40,435 nt of DNA, taken from contig PBLA01000025.1 of assembly GCA_002722245.1 (NCBI GenBank), positions 1 to 40,435 on the forward strand. Reading direction: 5' to 3'. Position numbers and translations under genes: made by a program. The stretch's first letter is position 1. Each line of letters starts with the position of its first letter. Under the pieces are notes generated by a model, which was not told the origin of the DNA, made no database searches, and saw only the letters and a program-made list of their open reading frames with translations. This document shows positions 6,728 through 13,922 of this stretch, piece by piece. The DNA comes from Flavobacteriales bacterium (GTDB taxonomy: Bacteria > Bacteroidota > Bacteroidia > Flavobacteriales_C > GCA-002722245).

Positions 6728-7801
6728 ATGAAAGATATAAAAGTTAATGAAGAACCAACGTTAAAAAAACAATGGATTAAATTCAAAGCGGAAAACCCTA
6801 AAGTAAGAATACGAGATGCTGCCGAAATATTAAATACTTCTGAAGCGGAATTATTAGCTACAGGTTGTAATGATACTGTAACTAGACTTGATGTCAACTT
6901 CAGTGATTTTCTTACAAATGAAATACCCAGACTTGGAAAGGTTAAAGCGCTGACACGCAATGATGAAGTAGTGCACGAAAGAAATGGAGAGTATCTTAAC
7001 CCCAGTTTTGGTAAAAATGCTCACGTGGGATTATTTGTTGGAGAAGATATTGACTTGAGAGTTTTCTTGAACCATTGGGAATTCACTTTTGCTGTTTCTG
7101 AATTTGCCAGAGGTAGTGAACGTTTCAGTATTCAATTTTTCAGCAAAGACGGAAGTGCTATTCATAAAATTTATTTAATTAAAGAAAGTAATACTGAGGC
7201 ATTTCTAAAAATTAAAAAATCCTATAAACATCATATTCAAGGCATTGATGAAAACGAAATTAGTTCTAAAAAGATTGATCCTGTAAAAAGAAATGAAAAT
7301 CCCAATAAAGAAAAATTTCAGCAAGATTGGTTGAATTTAAAAGATACACATGCCTTTTTTCCATTAATGAAAAAACATGGTGTTACTCGCCTACAATCTC
7401 TGGAATTAGCACCCAATAAAGACGGTATTAAATATGCTAAAAAGGTTTCTAACGATGTGATTAAAAAATCTTTAAAAAAAGCAGCGGAAACCAATACACC
7501 AATCATGGTTTTTGTTGGAAACAAGGGGATGTTACAAATTCATACAGGTCCTGTAAAAAAATTACTTGAAATGAAAGAATGGTACAACATAATGGATGCA
7601 GATTTTAATTTGCACATTAAAATAAATAGTATTAGGGAGTGTTGGCTGGTAAAAAAACCAACCTCTGATGGTGATGTCAACTCTATTGAAATATTTAATT
7701 TCAAAGAGGAGCTTGTTTGTACTTTTTTTGGAAAAAGGAAACCTGGAATTCCAGAGGACTCAAACTGGAGAGAAATTATTAATGAAATGGATTTAAACTA
7801 A
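6728..7801 (+). CDS. hmuS: HemS/ChuS-type haem-handling protein
   Basis: Cytoplasmic protein that accepts imported haem, and in several relatives degrades or stores it. At 357 residues it has the two tandem HemS domains (PF05171) of full-length members. The first includes RIRDAAEILNTSEAELLATG and ends about residue 160. The second starts about residue 195 and carries the conserved block FVGNKGMLQIHTGPV, then NLHIKINSIRECWLVKKPT. Note the naming trap: in Porphyromonas gingivalis hmuS means a CobN-like protein, which this is not. Its stop codon is one base from the stop of the convergent hmuY-like gene, with no terminator between them, so read-through could make antisense RNA. Confidence 0.9.
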   Translation: MKDIKVNEEPTLKKQWIKFKAENPKVRIRDAAEILNTSEAELLATGCNDTVTRLDVNFSDFLTNEIPRLGKVKALTRNDEVVHERNGEYLNPSFGKNAHVGLFVGEDIDLRVFLNHWEFTFAVSEFARGSERFSIQFFSKDGSAIHKIYLIKESNTEAFLKIKKSYKHHIQGIDENEISSKKIDPVKRNENPNKEKFQQDWLNLKDTHAFFPLMKKHGVTRLQSLELAPNKDGIKYAKKVSNDVIKKSLKKAAETNTPIMVFVGNKGMLQIHTGPVKKLLEMKEWYNIMDADFNLHIKINSIRECWLVKKPTSDGDVNSIEIFNFKEELVCTFFGKRKPGIPEDSNWREIINEMDLN

Positions 7802-7802
7802 A

Positions 7803-8807
7803 TTACAACAGCATAAATTCAAATTTTATATTCCCTTTTTGACCACTATCGTTATAAAAATCAATTACATGAAATTTATAATAAAAACCTGACTTATCTT
7901 TTATGACAAAATTCTTTTCTGGATGAATGATGTAAGAACCTGATTCGTAATCATAGGTTTTCCAATCATATCCAATAACATTATGATTAAAACTATATTC
8001 TAAAGTTTGTGCTGCATCACGGTTTATATTTTCAAAACCAAAGATGGTATCTCGATGCACCGATATTCTACTTGGATTGAGCAGTATTCCAGTTACTCCA
8101 TATGGAATAGGAACTCCTTCACTCTGAAAAGTATGAGTATACTTCGTAAAAACTAAATCCCAATCATCTTTTGGTGGTTCTATAGATACAATAGCACCCT
8201 GATTTTCAAAAGATAAAAACACAAAATTGTAATCATTATCTTTTGAGATAAATTTTGTAAACTCATTTTCACCTGATAAATCAGCAATTTTAACTTGATA
8301 GCGATTATCGGATAAACCTAATATCTTCATTTTTTTATATCCTTGAGAATATCCTTCACTATTATATCCCATATCCAATACAAAAACTTGATTATTTGAA
8401 ATTATATCTTCTCCATTCTTTTGTCCCCATTCACCAATTGCTGTCGAGTCAATAGAGCCGTTTGGGTTATCCCAGGTCCATTCAGCTCCTGAATAAGACT
8501 CAACAGCAGAAAATGATGTTTCGCCTGAACACCAAACCTGCATTCCTTTACTTGCATTTAATTTAATGTGATATCCTTCATCACCGCATTCAAATCCAAT
8601 ATCCCATTCTGTAGTTATGTTTTTAGCAACCTCTTTATTAGACTCCAAATCATAAAAAATTTGATATTTATAATCCGAATCTAAAAATACTGATGCTGTA
8701 ATTTGTTCTCCTGTTTTTTTTTGTCTTTCAATGGGCTGTTCCTCTTTTTCACAAGAAAAAATAAAAAAAGAAATAAACAATAAGGTAATGCTTTTTATAT
8801 ATTTCAC
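7803..8807 (-). CDS. HmuY-like haem-binding lipoprotein
   Basis: A 334-residue lipoprotein (signal with lipobox IFSC near residue 19), probably on the outer membrane surface. HmuY proteins bind haem and deliver it to the paired TonB receptor. It shares with the neighbouring T9SS paralogue the landmarks EWDIGF, DWDLVFTKYTH, YGVTGILLNPSRISV and IGYDWKTYDYESGSY, so I assign it to the HmuY family (PF14064). Two cysteines, at GFECGDEG and VWCSGE, could form a disulfide. The start is GTG at 8805-8807, overlapping the receptor stop as GTGA, so the two are coupled. Last gene of the minus-strand haem cluster. Confidence 0.8.
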   Translation of the reverse strand: MKYIKSITLLFISFFIFSCEKEEQPIERQKKTGEQITASVFLDSDYKYQIFYDLESNKEVAKNITTEWDIGFECGDEGYHIKLNASKGMQVWCSGETSFSAVESYSGAEWTWDNPNGSIDSTAIGEWGQKNGEDIISNNQVFVLDMGYNSEGYSQGYKKMKILGLSDNRYQVKIADLSGENEFTKFISKDNDYNFVFLSFENQGAIVSIEPPKDDWDLVFTKYTHTFQSEGVPIPYGVTGILLNPSRISVHRDTIFGFENINRDAAQTLEYSFNHNVIGYDWKTYDYESGSYIIHPEKNFVIKDKSGFYYKFHVIDFYNDSGQKGNIKFEFMLL

Positions 8808-11080
8808 TTTATATTGATTTTAGTTTTTTTTATTCGGTTTCCGTTTAAATCAATTTTAATTGAAGTGAATACCGACATCCCCCAACTCATTGATACGGAA
8901 CCTGTACTGGAAGAATGAACCCCAGATGCGCCTCTAGAAACAATATTTTTAACATTAAATAAATTCTTACCACCCAAGGTCCACTTAATTTTATTTTTCC
9001 ATAAACCTTTCGTAGCTGTTAAATCAAGCGTGTTAAAATCTCCCAAAAAATTTTGTTGTATTTCATCATCTTCATCAAAGTAGTATCCAATAATTTCTCC
9101 TGAGTACTTATAAAAACCTGAAAAATTTAAATTATATCTTCGTAAATCATATGAAAAATTACTTCTTAATTCAGGAGAATAGCTAAAAGGTTCTATACTT
9201 AAATCCTCAGAAAGAGAATTGTATCTACCTGTATAAGTTCCTGAAAATGTACACTTAAAATGACTAATCACAAGCTCTATTTGAGCCAATGCACCAAGTG
9301 TTTTGTATTTATCGAGATTAAAATAAGAATATGAGTTCCCTTCACTAATCGCTAGTGTAATTAAATTATTTATGTTGTTGTAAAAACCTGAACCTGTCAT
9401 TTTAAATACTTTATTTTTTTTAACGATGGTTTTTACTCCTGAAAAACTAAAATTATGTGAAGTCTCTGCAGTCAAATTTGGGTTTCCCTGAATATCATGG
9501 TTACTGTCCACAAAATTAAAATACAGGTCTTTTATTGATGGCGCCCTAAATCCAGAGGAATATGAAGTCCTAAATATCCAATCTCTTATATTATATCTCA
9601 AATTTAAAGAGGGTATTAATGGAGATTTGTACGATGTATTATAGGAGTATCTTAATCCGGGACGGATGATTAATTTATTTAGAGGTTTATATTCTGCACT
9701 CCCAAAAATCGCATAATCTCCTATTGCTTGAGTTTTTTCTTTAATTCGCTTTCCGTATCCTGTTTCAAAATTAAAATCATATCCTAAGGCATAATTAAAT
9801 TTTGCAGAATCATTTAAGGTTGAGTAAGTCCCTCTGGCCATAAATAAGTCGAACAACGTTGTGTCCTGATCTGAGACATTTTCTGACAAATTACTTTGTA
9901 GAGTAGTTAAATCAGTATAAAATGTGTTTTTTTGTCTTCGAAAATAATTGTAGGCGAAAATCATGTTTAGTCGTGCTCTTTTGCTAAACTTTCGTCTGAT
10001 ATTTAAATTGTTACTCCATCGATTTGTATGATAAAAATCATCAAATGCTGTTTCATTATAGGGGGCTCTTGGATAGCCTTTGTTGATGATTTTTTCTTTA
10101 AAATAATCGGAAGAAAATCGATAATTTAATTTTAAGAATTTACCAGAGTGAAGTACTTTTAAAAAATTTTGCTCTTTGGGTTTCCATGAATTAAATCGAG
10201 TAGAGTCAGCGATTTTAATCCTATTTATATCAAAAAAGGGGTCAGAAACATTCCAACCATCAAAAAAATTCCTTCCTCCATTTATGGAATATTGATATCC
10301 TTTTCGATTAAATTTTAAACTGCCATCAAGGTTATATTGACCAACCGTTTCATAATAAGTATTGAGATTTAAGTTATATTTTTTTCTGGAGGACTTTTTT
10401 GTAATTAAGTTTATAGTACCTGCTAAGGCATTTGTCCCATATTCAACGGATAAAGGTCCTTCAATAATTTCAATACGCTCAATATCATTTAAATTAATTT
10501 GACTTAAATCGATATTTCCGCCTACACGTCCAATTATGGGAACACCATCAATTAATATTTTCACGTTTTGCCCACTCAAACCTTGAACACTTGTACTACT
10601 TCCTAAAACATTATCCTGTGTAATCCTAACATTAGTTTCATTGCTAAGAACATCTCTTAAATTTACTGCACCAAGAGATTCTATTTTCTTTTGATCAATT
10701 ACTTTAATTTTATGTACTGCTTTTTCAGGGCTGTTTTCAGCATATTGAGCTGTTACAACAACTTCATTGATATCAACCGATTCGTGTTCTAATTCAAACT
10801 TTTTGCTCTCTCCACCTTGAAGAGTATCTATGATATACTTATGTCCAACAAGGAAAATATAAACCTCTGTTCTTTTGGTAAAAGGATTTATTGCTCTTCC
10901 TTCTTTATTTGTAAGAACAAACTTGGTATTAAATTTAGTGCAATCTAGACACGTAAATTGAACATGCGCTCCCTCAGCAGGCCTTTCTCCTTTAGGCAGA
11001 AAAACTTCAATAAGACTTTGAGAAAAAATAGTATTTGTTAATCCGACAAAAAATAGTATTAACGCACCTAATCTTATCAT
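8804..11080 (-). CDS. TonB-dependent receptor, probably for haem
   Basis: Outer-membrane receptor of 758 residues, functionally HmuR-like. It has a signal peptide ending near SQS (residue 22), then a short carboxypeptidase-like beta domain with an unusual CxxC (FTCLDCTKF, near residue 45). The plug domain is about residues 120-230 (LGAVNLRDVLSNETNVRITQ, ILIDGVPIIGRVGG, IERIEIIEGPLSVEYGTNAL), followed by the 22-strand barrel. The substrate is inferred from HmuY-like genes on both sides. It is coupled to the downstream lipoprotein by a GTGA overlap and separated from the upstream HmuY-like gene by a long hairpin. Import needs TonB-ExbBD encoded elsewhere. Confidence 0.85.
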   Translation of the reverse strand: MIRLGALILFFVGLTNTIFSQSLIEVFLPKGERPAEGAHVQFTCLDCTKFNTKFVLTNKEGRAINPFTKRTEVYIFLVGHKYIIDTLQGGESKKFELEHESVDINEVVVTAQYAENSPEKAVHKIKVIDQKKIESLGAVNLRDVLSNETNVRITQDNVLGSSTSVQGLSGQNVKILIDGVPIIGRVGGNIDLSQINLNDIERIEIIEGPLSVEYGTNALAGTINLITKKSSRKKYNLNLNTYYETVGQYNLDGSLKFNRKGYQYSINGGRNFFDGWNVSDPFFDINRIKIADSTRFNSWKPKEQNFLKVLHSGKFLKLNYRFSSDYFKEKIINKGYPRAPYNETAFDDFYHTNRWSNNLNIRRKFSKRARLNMIFAYNYFRRQKNTFYTDLTTLQSNLSENVSDQDTTLFDLFMARGTYSTLNDSAKFNYALGYDFNFETGYGKRIKEKTQAIGDYAIFGSAEYKPLNKLIIRPGLRYSYNTSYKSPLIPSLNLRYNIRDWIFRTSYSSGFRAPSIKDLYFNFVDSNHDIQGNPNLTAETSHNFSFSGVKTIVKKNKVFKMTGSGFYNNINNLITLAISEGNSYSYFNLDKYKTLGALAQIELVISHFKCTFSGTYTGRYNSLSEDLSIEPFSYSPELRSNFSYDLRRYNLNFSGFYKYSGEIIGYYFDEDDEIQQNFLGDFNTLDLTATKGLWKNKIKWTLGGKNLFNVKNIVSRGASGVHSSSTGSVSMSWGMSVFTSIKIDLNGNRIKKTKINIK

Positions 11081-11091
11081 CTCTTAATTAA

Positions 11092-11125
11092 TTTTAGAGA
11101 TAGTTTTTTCAAACTATCTCTAAAA
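11092..11125 (-). terminator. 34-base perfect hairpin between hmuY-like and receptor genes
   Basis: Minus strand: TTTTAGAGATAGTTT, a GAAA tetraloop, then the exact complement (15-bp stem). GAAA is a GNRA loop. The following sequence TTAATTAAG is a poor U tract, so this looks more like a partial terminator or an mRNA-stabilising 3' end than a full stop. It would favour the upstream T9SS HmuY-like message over the receptor. Confidence 0.65.
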
Positions 11126-11141
11126 TCATAATTATACTATT

Positions 11142-12374
11142 TTATTTTACCATTATTTTTGACAAAATTGATCCACCTTGACTTGATATATTAATCATGT
11201 ATAGTCCTGATGCGTAATTATCTACATTTAATTTTAATGTATTTATACCTCTATGACCTTGAATTGTATTTGAATAAATTTTAACTCCAGATATATTATA
11301 AATATCAATTTTTGACTCGTCAGCGTTCTTCTGATCAAAAACTATATTTAACAAATTCGAAGCTGGATTGGGAAAAGTTCCTACACTTGAAATATTTAAT
11401 TCTTGAGTTCCTACAGATGACGTTATTTTTTCCTTTGTAAAGTAAAAATTCCCACTTGAACTTCCTCCAAAACCAGTAAATACTAACTTCCATAATTGAC
11501 TATCTTTTGCTTTAATAAAATAAGTTAAGCTATCATTTGCAGAATATTGTCTAGTTAAATAATCATATGTTTTCCAGTCATATCCAATCACTGAAATACT
11601 ATTTGAAAAAGATGTATTTAAGGTGTCTGCATCCTCGTTATGAATACCACTAACCTCATTCACAGATACACCATCGTTTCCTAGTACACCAGTTACTCCC
11701 ATGTAATATGAAGGAGTAATAGCTTTTCCGTATTTAGTAAATACCAAATCCCAACTTGTATTGTCAGGCTCTCTATCAATTTCAACTTCATTTTGAATTG
11801 AATAATATCCAAAATTTTTGTTGATATAATCATCTTTTTTCAGAGTATCTAGCACCTCATTACTTCCATCTAAGTCAGAATATTTAAAATAATACACCCC
11901 ACTTGCTAACCGATCTATCCAAAGTTTTTTGTATTCTAAATTTGATAATTTAATAATAAAAAGGGAATCCCCTGTAACATAATGAGTACTCATATTATAA
12001 ATCCCCCACCCTAAGTCAAACATCCCCGATGAAGTTTGACTAAAAGCTCCTTTAGACCAAGATGAATCAGAATTATAATATTTGGTCCAACTAGAAATTC
12101 CAGATGTATCTATACTAGACCAATGAGAAATGTCTCCATTTGGATAATTATATAACTCTGTTCCAGAAGCACCATTAATTCGAATTGTAGAACTCATTCC
12201 AGAAACCTGAAAAGCTATATCCCAATCTCTTTCAACAGTTTTAACTTCATTATTTTCAAGACTATAATAAACATCATTTACATATTCGGCACCTAAAGAA
12301 ACAGTATCCGTAATTTGGGCATTCAATCCAAAAACCGTTAAGGCACTGGATATAAGTAGAGTAATCTTTTTCAT
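11142..12374 (-). CDS. HmuY-like protein exported by T9SS
   Basis: A 410-residue secreted protein. Residues 1-19 are a signal peptide (ending LNA). Residues about 25-310 are HmuY-like: RDWDIAFQVSG, TSWDLVFTKYGKA, MGVTGVLGNDGVSV and VIGYDWKTYDYLTRQY match the lipoprotein paralogue 3 kb downstream. From about residue 325 there is a type A T9SS sorting domain (VGTFPNPASNLLNIVF ... GLYMINISSQGGSILSKIMVK). The combination suggests a haemophore released or anchored on the cell surface by T9SS, working with the receptor and the lipoprotein. It follows the response regulator gene by 112 bases, a gap that holds an inverted repeat. Haem binding is inferred. Confidence 0.8.
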   Translation of the reverse strand: MKKITLLISSALTVFGLNAQITDTVSLGAEYVNDVYYSLENNEVKTVERDWDIAFQVSGMSSTIRINGASGTELYNYPNGDISHWSSIDTSGISSWTKYYNSDSSWSKGAFSQTSSGMFDLGWGIYNMSTHYVTGDSLFIIKLSNLEYKKLWIDRLASGVYYFKYSDLDGSNEVLDTLKKDDYINKNFGYYSIQNEVEIDREPDNTSWDLVFTKYGKAITPSYYMGVTGVLGNDGVSVNEVSGIHNEDADTLNTSFSNSISVIGYDWKTYDYLTRQYSANDSLTYFIKAKDSQLWKLVFTGFGGSSSGNFYFTKEKITSSVGTQELNISSVGTFPNPASNLLNIVFDQKNADESKIDIYNISGVKIYSNTIQGHRGINTLKLNVDNYASGLYMINISSQGGSILSKIMVK

Positions 12375-12394
12375 ACGCGTTAATTTTAGATATT

Positions 12395-12423
12395 AAATTT
12401 GTCAAAATTGACATGACAAATTT
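12395..12423. promoter_or_regulatory. Inverted repeat upstream of the T9SS HmuY-like gene
   Basis: Arms AAATTTGTCA (12395-12404) and TGACAAATTT (12414-12423) are perfectly complementary over ten bases with a nine-base centre. A third TGACA half-site lies at 12409-12413, making TGTCA-N4-TGACA-TGACA. It lies about 20-50 bases before the ATG and looks like an operator for a dimeric regulator. It is unlike the TACCT sites. Confidence 0.5.
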
Positions 12424-12486
12424 GAAAGGATACTGTCTAAAAAACAATAACTATAAAACGTTATATTTTGAAAAAGCCCCCCATTT

Positions 12487-13125
12487 TTAGGGTAGCATCA
12501 ATAAGTTATTATTTACCGCATACAAGGTAAGTTCTGCTGAAGAATTTACTCCCAATTTTCTCATTGCATTTTTTCGATGTGTATGAACAGTATGATGACT
12601 TATGGAAAGTAATTTACCAATTTGTCTATTTGTATTTCCACCTGCTATATATTTTATTATATCTCTTTCTCTTTTTGTTAAATCATCTTCCTTAAAATGA
12701 ATTGACTCTTTAACATTTTTCTTATTCACCAAAATATTAATTATGTGAGAACAATAATATTTCCCTCCAGACATCACATTTCGTATCGCATTGCATATTT
12801 CTTCTTTAGAATTCTCTTTAGTCAAATACCCATGAACACCAAGATCTAGTACATTTATTATTCTTGACGGATCTGTATCATTCGAAATTACGATAATTTT
12901 AACCTTAGGAAAGTTTTGAACAATCATTGCAATATCAAGTTGAGAAAACTCTTTTTCCTTCGAATAATCAATAAAAAGTAAATCAGTATCGAATGCAAGT
13001 AAAGCATTTTTCAAAACTTCACTACAAGAAACGTGTCTGAAATTATTTGAAAAATTACTATTTTCTAAAAGACTTCGAAGACCTTCTGCGAATAACGGTT
13101 GAACCTCTGCATGTATTACTCTCAT
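12487..13125 (-). CDS. NarL/FixJ-type response regulator with altered acidic pocket
   Basis: A 212-residue DNA-binding regulator. The receiver domain (1-120) keeps a likely phospho-acceptor Asp in LLFIDYSKE (near 53), a Ser in VISNDTD and the Lys in GYLTKENS. Where relatives have two acidic residues (ADDHPL) this one has AEVQPL, so the metal-binding pair is weakened. The LuxR/GerE HTH (about 145-212) reads LTKRERDIIKYIAGGNTNRQIG, then LLSISHHTVHTHRKNAMRKLG. No kinase gene is in the window. It is the first gene of the minus-strand haem cluster, and its own promoter carries the TACCT operator, which has NarL-type 7-2-7 geometry. I infer it is an autoregulated haem-locus regulator. Confidence 0.88.
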   Translation of the reverse strand: MRVIHAEVQPLFAEGLRSLLENSNFSNNFRHVSCSEVLKNALLAFDTDLLFIDYSKEKEFSQLDIAMIVQNFPKVKIIVISNDTDPSRIINVLDLGVHGYLTKENSKEEICNAIRNVMSGGKYYCSHIINILVNKKNVKESIHFKEDDLTKRERDIIKYIAGGNTNRQIGKLLSISHHTVHTHRKNAMRKLGVNSSAELTLYAVNNNLLMLP

Positions 13126-13152
13126 AATTAATCAAGTTGGATTTTTATGATG

Positions 13153-13199
13153 TAAATTTCGAAAAGGGACTTAGGTATTTCAATAACTTAAATGAGGTA
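13153..13199 (-). promoter_or_regulatory. Regulator promoter with TACCT-type operator
   Basis: Minus strand: TACCTCATTTAAGTTA (13184-13199), then TTG directly after it (13181-13183), a 20-base spacer and GAAATTTA (13153-13160). The operator has one mismatch to TACCT-N6-AGGTA. The -7 box keeps only A and TTT of the consensus, as expected of an activator-dependent promoter. Centre to end of the -7 box is 38.5 bp. Confidence 0.5.
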
Positions 13200-13201
13200 A
13201 T

Positions 13202-13245
13202 AAACTCCCTAAGCGTACCCTATATGTGGTATGCTTTGGGAGTTT
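13202..13245. promoter_or_regulatory. Long imperfect hairpin containing a distal TACCC-N6-TGGTA site
   Basis: Arms AAACTCCCTAAGCGTACC (13202-13219) and GGTATGCTTTGGGAGTTT (13228-13245) pair over 18 positions with one mismatch and one G-T wobble, around an eight-base loop. Its core, TACCCTATATGTGGTA (13216-13231), fits the operator with 7-2-7 geometry. Its centre is 32 bp from the proximal operator, matching the 31-bp spacing of the two fumC sites. It lies in the gap between the regulator gene and the divergent yceI-like gene. Confidence 0.5.
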
Positions 13246-13343
13246 AAATTTATATCCATATTTCTGTAAAACAAGACTTAGAATTAAATCAAAAGTCAGA
13301 CTAAGATTGTAAATTTAATTTCCCATAATTAAATCATTGTATT

Positions 13344-13868
13344 ATGTATAGAATTCAACTACTCACGATTTTATTTTTTTGTGTAATAATTTTATCTAAC
13401 GGTCAAACTATTGATCAATCGAAATCAAAGGTACTTTTTGAAATTGATAACTTAAGCATTCGAACAGTTGAGGGAACATTAACAGGATTAAGCGGTGAAA
13501 TAAATTTCCAAGAAACCGATTTATCAAAATCCTACTTTAACGTGTGTGTTGATGCAAATTCAATCAACACAGAAAATACAAAAAGAGATCAGCATCTAAA
13601 AAAAGAAGATTTTCTTCAAACGAATTTGTTTCCTTCAATTTGCTTCAAATCTAAAGCAATCCAAAAGACAGATACTAGTTATTGGGTTGATGGTGAGTTA
13701 TCTCTACATGGTATAACACTACCCATCTCATTTCCATTTACCTACACGTCAAAGCTATTCAATGCGTCATTTGACATTAAACGATTAGATTTTGGAATTG
13801 GTGAAGATTATGGGAACTTCATGGTAGGTAAAAAGATCTCAATCAATATCTTTTGTTATATCAAATAA
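13344..13868 (+). CDS. YceI-like periplasmic protein
   Basis: A 174-residue exported protein (signal peptide ending SNGQ near residue 21). The mature part resembles the YceI family (PF04264), a lipocalin-like barrel that binds polyisoprenoid lipids: IDQSKSKVLFEIDNLSIRTVEGTLTGLSGEINF, then DQHLKKEDFLQTNLFPSICFKS and GELSLHGITLPISFPF. The order 'lies in a barrel, small-molecule binder' is established for the family; the ligand here is unknown. It is divergent from the response regulator and followed by a strong terminator. A role in the haem cluster is not shown. Confidence 0.8.
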   Translation: MYRIQLLTILFFCVIILSNGQTIDQSKSKVLFEIDNLSIRTVEGTLTGLSGEINFQETDLSKSYFNVCVDANSINTENTKRDQHLKKEDFLQTNLFPSICFKSKAIQKTDTSYWVDGELSLHGITLPISFPFTYTSKLFNASFDIKRLDFGIGEDYGNFMVGKKISINIFCYIK

Positions 13869-13918
13869 AAATCGGCGCATTTATATAAGCGCCGATTTAT
13901 TTATTTTTTGAACTCCTT
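13867..13918 (+). terminator. Bidirectional terminator after the yceI-like gene
   Basis: Arms AAATCGGCGC (13869-13878) and GCGCCGATTT (13889-13898) are followed by a T-rich tail to 13918. It overlaps the yceI-like stop codon and also faces the convergent giant T9SS gene. Confidence 0.85.
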
Positions 13919-13922
13919 TTAA

